Of a stretch of DNA of 64,000 nucleotides, positions 19,347-28,662 are shown piece by piece; within the stretch, counting starts at the first letter, position 1, and each line of letters begins with the position of its first letter. The DNA comes from Microbulbifer variabilis ATCC 700307 (GTDB lineage: Bacteria; Pseudomonadota; Gammaproteobacteria; Pseudomonadales; Cellvibrionaceae), in contig NZ_AQYJ01000020.1 in the NCBI RefSeq assembly GCF_000380565.1, positions 1-64,000 of the forward strand, given 5' to 3'. The translations under genes were made by a program, and so were the position numbers. The notes under the pieces are model-generated. The model was not told the DNA's origin. It saw nothing but the letters and a program-made list of their open reading frames with translations, and ran no database searches.

Positions 19347-21116
19347 TCAAAGGCCTTGGAAATCCCCTATTTCGGGCAGCCCGGTGGCAGCGGCAATACC
19401 AAAGCCCTGGGCGTAGTCCACCCCCATCTGACAAAGTCGCTCCATCAGTTCCGGGCTCTCCACATATTCGGCGATAGTACTGATACCCATACGCTTGGCC
19501 AGATGATCGATAGTGCTCACCATGGCACTATCAATTTCATCCTCAAGCATATTGCGCACAAAGCTTCCATCAATTTTGAGGTAGTCCACCGGCAGCTGGC
19601 GCAGGTAGGCCAGGGAGGAAACACCGCGACCAAAATCATCCAGGGCAAAACTGCAACCGGCTGCGCGCAGCTTGTGAATAAAGATTAACGCACGTTCCAA
19701 ATTATTAATTGCGCTGGTTTCGGTAATCTCAAACTGCACTCTTGAAGGTGTGACTCCCGCATCGGCTAACTCCTGCAGTGCAAAATCGGCAAAAGTCTCG
19801 TCACCCAGGCTGATACCGGAGATATTAATTGCATAGCTGGTGCCGGCAATCCCGATATGTTGCTCCTGGGCCATATAGTGGAACACCTTGCGGATTACCC
19901 AGCGATCGACCTCCTCGATCAAACCGTAGCGCTCGGCTGCTGGCAGAAACAGGCCTGGAGAAATCACCCCCCCATCCCGGCCACGCATGCGCACCAGAAT
20001 CTCAAAATGGTGTACCTTGCGCTCTCCCTGGAGTGCGACTACCGGCTGCCTATAGAGAATCAGGCGATCTTCACGCAGGGCCGCATGGATCTCTGCCACC
20101 CAAGTGGTTTCACGGCGTTTCTCCAGCGACTTGCGGGAGTCACCAAATAATTTAACCCGGTTACGCCCCTGCTCCCGCGCTGAACAGCACGCATCATTGG
20201 CAGTGGCAAGTAGCTGACTGGCATTGGGAGTAAAGCGGTCCACTCCCACCACACCAATGGAAATAGCCACCCGGTTGTCATTGCCCAACCAGTGGAATCT
20301 AAACTCCTGCACGGATTCTCGCAGGCGCGCAACTACCCGCCCCCCCTCTTCCAGGGTGCAATCTCTCAACAGGATGGCAAACTCATCGCTACCCACCCGA
20401 GCAAACAGATCGGAACTGGACAAACCCCGCTGCAACAGGGTAACCAACTGAACCAGCAGTTGGTCACCGGCGACAAAGCCGAGAGTGTCGTTGATCACCT
20501 TGAACTGGTATACATCCAGGTAAAGAAGTACGTGGTGCTGGCGTTTATCGACGCATTGAGACAGGAGTTTTTGCAGCTCGCTCTCAAAATACTGGCGGTT
20601 TGGCAGGCGAGTGAGTGTATCGTGACTGGTTTGCCAGCTTAGGCGGGTAGAAATACGTCGGGCAGCGGAGGTATCACGTAACACAAGTACATAGTGCTTC
20701 AATTCACCGGCATCCCAGAGCGCCATTACTTGTACTGTAACCTCTAAGGGCGGGCGACTATCTCCAGGTCGGTGGATACAAGCGCTGATTTCCTGGGTAC
20801 TCGGCACTTCGTCAGCGGGAGAATCCGGTAGCAATGGCGGAAGCGGCACGCCTTTTTCATCCCAGAGTATCAATCCGTCATTCAACGACTGGCCTGGCAG
20901 CAACCCAACCAGATCCCCACTCATTTCACTGACTAGTGGATTGGCATAGAGTACTGTCCCGCTGGGGTCAGTAACTATCACTCCATCGGCAATCTCGCCC
21001 AGAGCAGCTTCCGCCGCTTGCAGACTCACCTGCTCGCTGGGATTGAAGCGCTCTTCCAATTGGGCAAGTGGCCCCAGATACCTGGCAGAGCCTGGATCAA
21101 ACAGAGTCACAGCCAT
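19347..21116 (-). CDS. PAS-GGDEF-EAL cyclic-di-GMP signalling protein
   Basis: A 589-residue cytoplasmic protein with a PAS fold at about 40-150, GGDEF at about 160-325 and EAL at about 335-580. The GGDEF signature reads GSDEF, a degenerate active site, while DTLTRLPNR at the domain start is kept. The EAL motif reads EIL (FEILVRMR). The downstream catalytic set looks intact: ITET, DDFG (ALDDFGRGVSSLAYL), KIDGSF and AEYVES. I expect mainly phosphodiesterase activity with the GGDEF as a GTP sensor, which is inference. The chosen ATG at 21116 gives MAVTLFDPGS; a GTG at 21179 is possible but less likely. There are no transmembrane segments. Confidence 0.88.
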   Translation of the reverse strand: MAVTLFDPGSARYLGPLAQLEERFNPSEQVSLQAAEAALGEIADGVIVTDPSGTVLYANPLVSEMSGDLVGLLPGQSLNDGLILWDEKGVPLPPLLPDSPADEVPSTQEISACIHRPGDSRPPLEVTVQVMALWDAGELKHYVLVLRDTSAARRISTRLSWQTSHDTLTRLPNRQYFESELQKLLSQCVDKRQHHVLLYLDVYQFKVINDTLGFVAGDQLLVQLVTLLQRGLSSSDLFARVGSDEFAILLRDCTLEEGGRVVARLRESVQEFRFHWLGNDNRVAISIGVVGVDRFTPNASQLLATANDACCSAREQGRNRVKLFGDSRKSLEKRRETTWVAEIHAALREDRLILYRQPVVALQGERKVHHFEILVRMRGRDGGVISPGLFLPAAERYGLIEEVDRWVIRKVFHYMAQEQHIGIAGTSYAINISGISLGDETFADFALQELADAGVTPSRVQFEITETSAINNLERALIFIHKLRAAGCSFALDDFGRGVSSLAYLRQLPVDYLKIDGSFVRNMLEDEIDSAMVSTIDHLAKRMGISTIAEYVESPELMERLCQMGVDYAQGFGIAAATGLPEIGDFQGL

Positions 21117-21282
21117 ATTTCCAGAGCGGGCGAGGCAGTTTGGCAGGCAACTCTGTTGTTGCAGAGTTGTTCCTTCCACAAACTAAAGGAATATATCGAC
21201 ATCGTCGTCCAAGATCGCCGATTTTATTCAATTATTCAGCCTCCCAGCCGCACCATTCTTACATGGCGCCTAAATTGCACAT

Positions 21283-21852
21283 TCAAAGATGAGTTAGCAA
21301 GAAGTTTTTAAGCTTCTCATCATCAAATATTTTTTGCAGGGTGGCACTCAACAACCCGTTAACCCGGGTTTGTACCTCTTCACGACTGGGCTTGACCAGG
21401 TTGCGATCCTTACCTGACGTACTGTAAGTCGCAAAATATGAGGCGGCTCCAGCAGTCACTTCCAGGTGGATTTCAGCTGAGGTATCGATAGTGGTTGTGT
21501 AGACAGTGTTGGGACTGTTGTAAGTGAGTTTTACCAGTTTTGCCACCACTTGTACTTCGGGGGCGGTATCTGTGATACGAAAAGACCAATTAGCAAAACC
21601 CTGGCGTAAACCCAAGGCAATCGCTTCTCCCGCATCATTGCCGATACTTACTTGAGAGGTCTCAGCATAAACCCCCCCCAAAGAACCCAGGCCACCGTTG
21701 GGCAATTCATTGATTCCGCGCACACTCAGGCTATGGCCGGCTCCCAAGGACTCGGAAGCAACTTGCACTTGTGGCTCCAACTGGATTTGCAACGGGCTAT
21801 GGGCACAACCAGCTAAACACAGGGCCCCTATAAACAATAATAATTTTTTCAT
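21283..21852 (-). CDS. YajG family lipoprotein
   Basis: A 189-residue protein with a lipoprotein signal peptide (MKKLLLFIGALCLAGC, lipobox LAGC, cysteine at 16). The body matches the YajG family of outer-membrane-associated lipoproteins, whose function is unknown. It is the last gene of a minus-strand run with a PCuAC-type protein and another lipoprotein. TTTCCTCC-type SD (GGAGGAAA) precedes the start. Confidence 0.85.
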   Translation of the reverse strand: MKKLLLFIGALCLAGCAHSPLQIQLEPQVQVASESLGAGHSLSVRGINELPNGGLGSLGGVYAETSQVSIGNDAGEAIALGLRQGFANWSFRITDTAPEVQVVAKLVKLTYNSPNTVYTTTIDTSAEIHLEVTAGAASYFATYSTSGKDRNLVKPSREEVQTRVNGLLSATLQKIFDDEKLKNFLLTHL

Positions 21853-21891
21853 TATTTCCTCCCCTTACTTCAACAAAAAAACTAGTTCGGC

Positions 21892-22365
21892 TCAGCCATG
21901 GTGATGATGATGCTCTTTGTCTGCTTTATTCGGCCCGACAACCGGTACTTCAATCTCAAGACTGGAACCGTTGGTAAAGACCAGGCGCAGGGGCAGTAAT
22001 TCCCCTTCTCGCAGTTGTAATCCATGGATCATCAGGTGCACTCCCCCCGGAGCCATCTGTAGCTTCTGGCCGGCGGCAATCGCCAATTGCTCTAGCGGAC
22101 GCATTCGGCTGATGCCATCACTGCTCTCAGTGGTATGTAGGTCAACACCAATATCCTGCTTTCCCCGCAACTCCACAGCTTTGAGTAACAGCAAATGCTC
22201 TCCTGTATTGTGAAGTGACAAATAGGCTGCGCTCATTGGGGCACCTGGGGGCGTCTCACGCGCATAGCCCTCTACCTGTAAAGGCAGGGCTATTGCGTAA
22301 GCCCTGCTAACAAACAACAGAACACCGACAGCAATTATCCATACGGACAAAACTGGTTTTTTCAC
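21892..22365 (-). CDS. Periplasmic copper chaperone PCuAC family protein
   Basis: A 157-residue exported protein with signal peptide at about 1-24. The copper site H-x10-M-x21-H-x-M is visible as HTTESSDGISRM followed by HLM. PCuAC proteins deliver Cu(I) to cytochrome oxidase CuA. An unusual EHHHHHG ends the chain, which could add metal affinity. The gene overlaps the upstream lipoprotein gene by four bases, so the two are translationally coupled. No cox genes lie in the window. Confidence 0.88.
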   Translation of the reverse strand: MKKPVLSVWIIAVGVLLFVSRAYAIALPLQVEGYARETPPGAPMSAAYLSLHNTGEHLLLLKAVELRGKQDIGVDLHTTESSDGISRMRPLEQLAIAAGQKLQMAPGGVHLMIHGLQLREGELLPLRLVFTNGSSLEIEVPVVGPNKADKEHHHHHG

Positions 22366-23144
22366 TGGACCCCTCCACTGGGTTTAACAAGAACTAGTCG
22401 CGCCGGGCTACCGACCTTTATGTCGCCCCGCACACGGTAACCAGGCACAGCTTCGCGCAACTGCTGGTAAATCCAACGCCCTTCAGCATCGTCCCTGGCA
22501 ACAATAATGACGCGTAACTGCTCTTTGCGGATTCTTTGCGCAATCTTTTCCAACTGACTGGAGAGATGTTTAGACCTGGCATTCAACTCTGCAGCCGGAA
22601 GTCCGATACTCTCTCCCTCTGGCAGGTCTAATCGCGCCCGCCCCCTTTCCCGCAGCAAGTTCTCGCGAACCTCAGCTACCAGAGCATTGCCTGGCGCAAG
22701 CATCTCCGCGCGCTTGAGGAGGGTTTGCACCTCGCCAAACGCCCGCCGGCGCAGGGCCTCCCGGGCCTGCTCCACATAGGTAACGACAATGGTCTGTATG
22801 CCGGTTTGCGCCCCGCGATTTCCGGGATCTAGCTGCTGTACCCTCAAGTAATAGTCATAGGCGCTGGCGCCAGCCGGCTGGGTCAGATGCCCCTTGCGCA
22901 GGGCTTGTTCAGCACGCTTTAGGAAGAAATTCACATTGCCCCGCCTTACTGCCTCCGCTGAGGGTCCGGCTTTTTTGGGCGCTGGGGTGGGTGGAGCGGG
23001 AACTGGCTGATTGGAACTGCAGGCCCCCAGCACCAGGATCATGAACAGGCAGCCACTAAGGCTGTGAAGGCGTTCAAATGACGGCAAAGCAATCCCCCGC
23101 TGTTGTTTTTTTGTACCACTGGCATCGCTATACTGCTGGCGCAA
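22362..23144 (-). CDS. Putative lipoprotein with TPR-like helical repeats
   Basis: A 260-residue protein I cannot assign to a named family. The N-terminus contains a hydrophobic stretch ending in LVLGAC, a good lipobox with cysteine at 42, so the first ~15 residues may not be translated and the real start may be further in. After a proline-rich linker (PVPAPPTPAPKK) come helix-loop-helix units with TPR character (ALRKGHLTQ, ALRRRAFGEVQTLLKRAEML). A C-terminal segment (about 200-255) resembles a small alpha/beta fold. It is coupled to the PCuAC gene and divergent from dsbD. Confidence 0.7.
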   Translation of the reverse strand: MRQQYSDASGTKKQQRGIALPSFERLHSLSGCLFMILVLGACSSNQPVPAPPTPAPKKAGPSAEAVRRGNVNFFLKRAEQALRKGHLTQPAGASAYDYYLRVQQLDPGNRGAQTGIQTIVVTYVEQAREALRRRAFGEVQTLLKRAEMLAPGNALVAEVRENLLRERGRARLDLPEGESIGLPAAELNARSKHLSSQLEKIAQRIRKEQLRVIIVARDDAEGRWIYQQLREAVPGYRVRGDIKVGSPARLVLVKPSGGVQ

Positions 23145-23207
23145 CTGAACCCCTGTCCGGTGCAGCAGTCAGAACTATGCGCCCGACTATAATGAATTTT
23201 TTCATCT

Positions 23208-25013
23208 ATGGCTGTGATGACCAAAAGTTTCAGAAATAATTTCCTCGCCCTGCTGGCGATCCTGCTGTTTGTGTCTGGTGCCAAAGCCCTGGCTCAGAGC
23301 CCAGACAACCCTTTTGCGAGTCTAAGCAATTCGCAGGACAACACCTTCCTGCCAGTAGATGAAGCCTACAGGCAAGACCTGCTTCTCAACGGCAGTCAGC
23401 TCAGTGCCATCTTTGAAATAGCCCCCGAATACTACCTTTACCGTGACAAACTTGCCCTCTATCAAATCGCTGGTGGACAAAAGACCCAGCTGCCCCTGGA
23501 TCTGCCAAATGGAGAAGTGATCTGGGACGATTATTTCGAGAAAGAGACAGAAGTCTACCGCGGTCAGCTGGAGTTCCCTATTGCCCTTAAAAGCACGGCT
23601 GGTACTGCGCAACTGGAGTTGCACTACCAGGGCTGCGCTGATGCAGGGCTGTGTTACCCCCCCCAGACCCGCCACTACACCGTAAACACCTCGGACGGCA
23701 GTATTGAGGCGGCGAAAGGCGGCTTCTCCAATGTCGCCAATCCGACGGCCGGCGCCCCACCCCAGGGAGCCAATGCTGGCAGCAGCTCGATCACCCTACC
23801 TCTGGCCTTGCTGTTCGCTTTCGCCGGCGGATTGCTGCTGAACCTAATGCCCTGTGTTTTTCCGGTGCTTTCGATCAAGCTACTGGCCGTGAGCCAGGCG
23901 GCTCAGAATGACAGCCAGCGTCACCATCATGGCTGGGCATACACCGCGGGAGTAGTCCTGAGCTTCGTTGCTATCGCCGCAGTGATGCTGGCGCTGCGCG
24001 CCGGTGGTGAGGCGATCGGCTGGGGGTTCCAGCTTCAGTCCCCATGGCTGGTGGCAGGACTGGCCTACCTCTTCTTTATCATGGGGTTGAGCCTGTCTGG
24101 AGTCACTGAGTTTGGCGCCGGCCTGATGGGTATCGGCAGCAACCTGAATAACAGCCAGGGTCTACGCGGCTCCGTTACTTCTGGAGCCCTGGCCACTCTG
24201 GTGGCAAGTCCCTGTACGGCACCATTGATGGGCTCTGCGCTGGGATTTGCAGTAACCCAACCGGCCATCGTTGCCCTGAGTGTTTTTGCCTCCCTGGGCG
24301 CTGGTATGGCGTTCCCCTTCCTTTTGCTGACCTATATTCCCGGTCTAGTCAAAAAACTACCTCAACCGGGCCCCTGGATGGATAGACTCAAGCAGCTGCT
24401 GGCATTTCCCATGTACCTGACTGCGGTATGGCTCTTGTGGGTGCTGGGCCGTCAGACTGGTGGAGATGGAGTAACCCTGATTCTCACAGGTACGGTTGCC
24501 ATCGCATTTGCCCTCTGGCTCTGGCCGCGCCCCCAGTGGCATTGGCTACGCGGTACAGTAGCAATTGCCGCGCTCGCTTTCGCAGTAATGCTGTTACCGC
24601 GTCTCAGCACAACACCCCTGGCCCAACAGCAAACCAGTGACTACTGGCAACCCTATTCGGCAGAAAGGCTGGAAACCGCACGAGGAGAGGGTCGCGCTGT
24701 ATTAGCCAATATGACCGCGGCCTGGTGTATTACCTGCCTCGCCAACGAAAAGGTGGTGCTATCAAGCGATGCAGTTAGCAAAGCTATTGAGGAGCTCGGG
24801 GTCGTGGCGCTGAAGGGGGACTGGACCAACCAGGATCCGCATATCAGTGCCCTTTTGACAAAATACGGACGTACCAGTGTACCCCTGTACTTGCTCTATC
24901 CTGCCGGCGGGGGTGACGCCAAAATCCTGCCTCAGATCCTCTCCCGTGAGGAGTTGCTCATGGAGCTCGAGGCCGCTGCAGAGGGCGGGCTAAGCACATC
25001 ATCTATCCCATAG
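23208..25013 (+). CDS. dsbD: Thiol:disulfide interchange protein DsbD
   Basis: DsbD carries electrons from cytoplasmic thioredoxin to periplasmic DsbC, DsbG and cytochrome maturation factors. The 601 residues show a signal peptide (to about 29), an N-terminal domain with the cysteine pair in CADAGLCYPP, an eight-helix core with LMPCVFPVL and ASPCTAP cysteines, and a C-terminal thioredoxin domain with WCITC near residue 506. All six redox cysteines are present. ATG 23217 is an alternative start. It is divergent from the lipoprotein/PCuAC run. Confidence 0.95.
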   Translation: MAVMTKSFRNNFLALLAILLFVSGAKALAQSPDNPFASLSNSQDNTFLPVDEAYRQDLLLNGSQLSAIFEIAPEYYLYRDKLALYQIAGGQKTQLPLDLPNGEVIWDDYFEKETEVYRGQLEFPIALKSTAGTAQLELHYQGCADAGLCYPPQTRHYTVNTSDGSIEAAKGGFSNVANPTAGAPPQGANAGSSSITLPLALLFAFAGGLLLNLMPCVFPVLSIKLLAVSQAAQNDSQRHHHGWAYTAGVVLSFVAIAAVMLALRAGGEAIGWGFQLQSPWLVAGLAYLFFIMGLSLSGVTEFGAGLMGIGSNLNNSQGLRGSVTSGALATLVASPCTAPLMGSALGFAVTQPAIVALSVFASLGAGMAFPFLLLTYIPGLVKKLPQPGPWMDRLKQLLAFPMYLTAVWLLWVLGRQTGGDGVTLILTGTVAIAFALWLWPRPQWHWLRGTVAIAALAFAVMLLPRLSTTPLAQQQTSDYWQPYSAERLETARGEGRAVLANMTAAWCITCLANEKVVLSSDAVSKAIEELGVVALKGDWTNQDPHISALLTKYGRTSVPLYLLYPAGGGDAKILPQILSREELLMELEAAAEGGLSTSSIP

Positions 25014-25178
25014 AGGAAACTTCCGCCTTTGTAGCCATTCGCTGGGGTAAAAAGGCCACAACCTGGATATTTTGCGCTAATTTTTAGCCCAATATCGCCG
25101 AACTGCCGCTAACTTCGATAAACTGCTCAACAGGCATGGACAGGGAGTCACTTTTGCGGCACACTCGCCTAATGCACT

Positions 25179-25210
25179 CGGGCAAATAGGCCAAAATTCG
25201 AGTTTGCCCG
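25179..25210. repeat. Inverted repeat upstream of aroQ-accBC
   Basis: Perfect 8-bp arms CGGGCAAA (25179-25186) and TTTGCCCG (25203-25210) around a 16-nt A/T-rich spacer, 61 bp upstream of the aroQ ATG in the 258-bp dsbD-aroQ gap. It lacks a T tract, so it reads better as an operator or leader hairpin than as a terminator. Function is unknown. Confidence 0.4.
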
Positions 25211-25271
25211 CAAGATAGCCAACTTTAGACCACATTTCGTGGCTTTTCGGCAACAATTCTCAAGGCAGATT

Positions 25272-25727
25272 ATGGCTAGACTCCTACTCTTGCACGGCCC
25301 CAACCTCAACCTGCTCGGCATTCGTGAGCCGCACATCTATGGTGCCAGCACCCTCGCGGAAATTGATGAAGCAGCTGAGCGCCAGTGCGAGGATGCCGGG
25401 CACGAGCTGGAGACCATGCAAAGCAATAGCGAATCTGCCCTGATCGACCGCATTCATTTGGCGTCTTCCACTGGCGTTGATTTCATAGTGATCAACCCTG
25501 CGGCGTTTACCCACACCAGTGTCGCTCTGCGAGATGCCCTAGCCGCCGTTGCCATACCGTTTATCGAATTACACCTGTCCAATCCCCACGCAAGGGAAAA
25601 ATTCAGGCACCACTCTTACTTATCCGACATAGCCCGCGGTGTGGTGTGCGGCTTCGGCCCACACAGCTACACGCTGGCAATACAGGCAGCCATACACCAA
25701 CTGGGAATGGCGCCTCGAAACCAATGA
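25272..25727 (+). CDS. aroQ: 3-dehydroquinate dehydratase, type II
   Basis: AroQ dehydrates 3-dehydroquinate to 3-dehydroshikimate in the shikimate pathway. It has the type II signature [20 protein letters not shown], the catalytic tyrosine within it, and [11 protein letters not shown] with the catalytic histidine region. The 151-residue form from ATG 25272 matches family length; an upstream ATG at 25239 adds eleven unconserved residues. It precedes accB by 24 bp, the usual aroQ-accB-accC order. Confidence 0.95.
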   Translation: MARLLLLHGPNLNLLGIREPHIYGASTLAEIDEAAERQCEDAGHELETMQSNSESALIDRIHLASSTGVDFIVINPAAFTHTSVALRDALAAVAIPFIELHLSNPHAREKFRHHSYLSDIARGVVCGFGPHSYTLAIQAAIHQLGMAPRNQ

Positions 25728-25751
25728 ATCAAACCTGCGAGTGAATGAACT

Positions 25752-26219
25752 ATGGATATCCGCAAAATTAAAAAACTAATTGAACTGCTCGAGGAATCGG
25801 ATATCGGCGAGCTGGAGATCAAGGAAGGCGAAGAATCTGTGCGCATAAGTCGAGGAGTGAGCGGTGCGAACCAGCAGGTCATGCCGATGTACAGCGCCCC
25901 TGCCGTACCGGCTCCTGCACCGGCAGCCCCCGCTCCAAGCGCAGCAACTGCGCCAGCTGAAAAGGAGTCCAAGCCCGCTGTTAGCGGTCATGCGGTGAAA
26001 TCCCCCATGGTAGGCACCTATTATGCGGCACCCAGCCCCGGTGCTGAGCCTTTCGTGAAAGTCGGCCAGCAAGTGAAAATCGGCGATGTGGTTTGCATCG
26101 TTGAGGCGATGAAGATGATGAACCAGATCGAAGCTGACAAAGCCGGTACTATCGAATCCATACTGCTGGAAGATGGCCAACCGGTAGAGTTTGACCAGCC
26201 GCTCGTGACCATCGTCTGA
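25752..26219 (+). CDS. accB: Acetyl-CoA carboxylase biotin carboxyl carrier protein
   Basis: A 155-residue BCCP. The N-terminal helix pair ([20 protein letters not shown]) is followed by a Pro/Ala-rich linker at about 45-75 and the biotinyl domain with EAMKMMNQ, whose lysine near 121 carries biotin. It supplies carboxybiotin for malonyl-CoA synthesis in fatty-acid production. accC starts 14 bp downstream. Confidence 0.97.
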   Translation: MDIRKIKKLIELLEESDIGELEIKEGEESVRISRGVSGANQQVMPMYSAPAVPAPAPAAPAPSAATAPAEKESKPAVSGHAVKSPMVGTYYAAPSPGAEPFVKVGQQVKIGDVVCIVEAMKMMNQIEADKAGTIESILLEDGQPVEFDQPLVTIV

Positions 26220-26233
26220 GCGGGGTAGGCACA

Positions 26234-27574
26234 ATGTTCGACAAGATCCTGATCGCCAACCGCGGCGAAATTGCCCTGCGGGTTTTGCGCGCCTGTAAAG
26301 AGATGGGCATCGCCACTGTGGCGGTGCACTCCCTGGTGGACCGCAACTTGAAGCATGTGCGCCTAGCAGATGAATCTGTCTGTATAGGCCCCAACCCATC
26401 CCCGCAGAGCTACCTGAATATACCAGCCCTAATTTCCGCCATGGAAATTACCGATGCGGTGGCCGTGCACCCAGGTTACGGCTTCCTGGCCGAAAACGCC
26501 GACTTCGCCGAGCAGGTGCAGAAGAGCGGTTTTACCTTTATCGGCCCGGATCCAGATGTTATTCGCCTGATGGGCGATAAAGTATCCGCAATTGCCGCAA
26601 TGAAAAAAGCGGGGGTCCCCACGGTGCCCGGCTCTGATGGTCCGCTACCAGACAACAGCGAGCGCTGCCTCGAGATCGCACAGAATATCGGTTACCCCGT
26701 CATCATTAAGGCTGCTGCGGGCGGCGGTGGTCGCGGCATGCGTGTGGTAGAGAGCCCGGATAATCTGGTCAATGCCATTGCTGTCACCAAATCCGAAGCT
26801 CAGGCTGCTTTTGGCGACGGCACTGTATATATGGAGAAATTCCTGCAAAATCCGCGTCATGTGGAAATTCAGGTAATGTCCGACGGCCAGGGGAATGCCA
26901 TACATCTGGGTGACCGGGATTGCTCACTGCAGCGCCGCCATCAAAAGGTTTTGGAGGAAGCTCCAGCCCCTGGCATCCCCGATGCCGTACGCAAACAGGT
27001 GCTGGATTCCTGTGTGCAGGCTTGTATCGATATCGGCTATCGCGGTGCTGGCACCTTCGAGTTTCTCTACGAGAACGAACGTTTCTACTTTATTGAAATG
27101 AACACCCGTATCCAGGTGGAGCATCCAGTCACCGAAATGGTTACTGGCATCGACTTGATCAAAGAACAGATTCGCGTCTGCGCCGGAGAGAAACTCTCCC
27201 TGAAGCAGGAAGATATAGTAATTCGCGGCCATGCCTTCGAATGCCGAATCAACGCAGAGGACCCACAAACCTTCTTCCCTAGCCCCGGTAAAGTGAATAA
27301 TTTCCATATGCCCGGCGGCCTCGGCGTACGTGTGGATTCTCACCTTTACTCTGGTTATTCGGTGCCGCCCAATTACGACTCGATGATCGCCAAGGTAATC
27401 ACCTACGCGGAGGATCGGGATACCGCTCTCGCGCGCATGCGAGTAGCTCTCTCCGAGTTGGTCATTGATGGCATTAAAACCAATATCCCACTGCAGGAAG
27501 AATTGGTTCGGGATGAGGCCTTTGCCAAAGGCGGGGTCAATATTCATTATCTGGAGAAAAAGCTGGGACTCTAA
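26234..27574 (+). CDS. accC: Acetyl-CoA carboxylase biotin carboxylase subunit
   Basis: A 446-residue ATP-grasp enzyme that carboxylates the biotin on AccB. Landmarks are the N-terminal [20 protein letters not shown], the glycine-rich ATP loop [13 protein letters not shown], and the metal/catalytic region [17 protein letters not shown]. Length and motifs are complete. GAGCGGGG precedes the ATG. It is co-transcribed with accB. Confidence 0.97.
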   Translation: MFDKILIANRGEIALRVLRACKEMGIATVAVHSLVDRNLKHVRLADESVCIGPNPSPQSYLNIPALISAMEITDAVAVHPGYGFLAENADFAEQVQKSGFTFIGPDPDVIRLMGDKVSAIAAMKKAGVPTVPGSDGPLPDNSERCLEIAQNIGYPVIIKAAAGGGGRGMRVVESPDNLVNAIAVTKSEAQAAFGDGTVYMEKFLQNPRHVEIQVMSDGQGNAIHLGDRDCSLQRRHQKVLEEAPAPGIPDAVRKQVLDSCVQACIDIGYRGAGTFEFLYENERFYFIEMNTRIQVEHPVTEMVTGIDLIKEQIRVCAGEKLSLKQEDIVIRGHAFECRINAEDPQTFFPSPGKVNNFHMPGGLGVRVDSHLYSGYSVPPNYDSMIAKVITYAEDRDTALARMRVALSELVIDGIKTNIPLQEELVRDEAFAKGGVNIHYLEKKLGL

Positions 27575-27658
27575 CCCTCGCCAGCAGGGATAAAGTCGGA
27601 GAGAATTGCGTCAGACGACGAACCCAAGCGCCATGGACGGCGATCCGTCGCAGGGATC

Positions 27659-27675
27659 GGGTGGACTTACCACCC
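27659..27675 (+). other. Leader hairpin upstream of prmA
   Basis: GGGTGG (27659-27664), five-base loop ACTTA and CCACCC (27670-27675), 30 bp before the prmA ATG in a 131-bp accC-prmA spacer. There is no T tract. It may fold in the prmA 5' leader; no function is known. Confidence 0.3.
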
Positions 27676-27705
27676 ACCACAGCAGTTACTCATTACGGAA
27701 CCTCT

Positions 27706-28587
27706 ATGCCCTGGCTACAACTCCGTGTCGATACCAATCGCGCACAAGCGGAAAAAATTGAAAACGCACTGCTATTTGCCGGTGCCGTCTCCGTCACCCT
27801 GCAGGACAACGCAGACCAGCCTATTCTTGAACCTGGCCTGGGCGAAGTACCCTTATGGGACCAGACCCGTGTTACCGGTCTGTTCGACGCCGAAATCGAC
27901 ACTACCGTCACCGAAGCCAAGGCAGCCTCTTATCTATGCGAGCTGCTTCCCAACGTTCGCTGGGAGCAACTGGAAGATAAGGACTGGGAGCGGGAGTGGA
28001 TGACGCACTACAAGCCGATTCAGTGCGGCGACAACTTATGGATTTGCCCCAGTTGGTGTGAGCCACCCCACCCCGAGTCGGTTAATCTGCTACTCGACCC
28101 CGGCCTCGCCTTCGGCACTGGCACCCACCCCACCACTTACCTCTGCTTACAATGGTTGGCTCAGGAGCCTTTACAGGGCAAAAGCATTATCGACTTTGGC
28201 TGCGGTTCCGGCATCCTTGGCATCGGCACCTTGCTGCTGGGTGCTGAGCGGGCAATGGGCACAGATATTGACCCCCAGGCCCTGATCGCAAGCCGCGATA
28301 ACGCCAAACGCAACGGTATCGATCCGCAGCGTTTTCCTGTGTACTTACCCGAGCAAATGCCACAGGAAAACGTGGATGTAATGCTGGCAAATATCCTCGC
28401 AGGTCCTCTTGTAGAACTCGCCGCCGAGCTGATCAAATTAACCAGAGTCGGCGGGCGCATCTGTCTTTCCGGCATTCTTATATCCCAAGCAGAGCAAGTA
28501 AAAGCCGCCTATACACAAAACGTCGAATTTGATGAAGACGGAGTGCATGAAGGCTGGGTGCGCTTGAGTGGAACCCGTATCTGTTAA
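27706..28587 (+). CDS. prmA: Ribosomal protein L11 methyltransferase
   Basis: PrmA trimethylates ribosomal protein L11 using S-adenosylmethionine. It has an N-terminal substrate-recognition domain (PWLQLRVDTNRAQAEK) and a class I methyltransferase domain with SAM motif DFGCGSGILGIG and the catalytic MLANILAGPL. The ATG at 27706 gives 293 residues beginning MPWLQLR as in the family; the upstream GTG at 27661 is not conserved. The zinc-ribbon gene follows. Confidence 0.96.
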   Translation: MPWLQLRVDTNRAQAEKIENALLFAGAVSVTLQDNADQPILEPGLGEVPLWDQTRVTGLFDAEIDTTVTEAKAASYLCELLPNVRWEQLEDKDWEREWMTHYKPIQCGDNLWICPSWCEPPHPESVNLLLDPGLAFGTGTHPTTYLCLQWLAQEPLQGKSIIDFGCGSGILGIGTLLLGAERAMGTDIDPQALIASRDNAKRNGIDPQRFPVYLPEQMPQENVDVMLANILAGPLVELAAELIKLTRVGGRICLSGILISQAEQVKAAYTQNVEFDEDGVHEGWVRLSGTRIC

Positions 28588-28662
28588 ATAGGCTAACCAC
28601 CACTACGCGGGGGCCGAGCAGGCTGATAAACTTGACTGCAAAATAAACTACGCCATAGTCGA

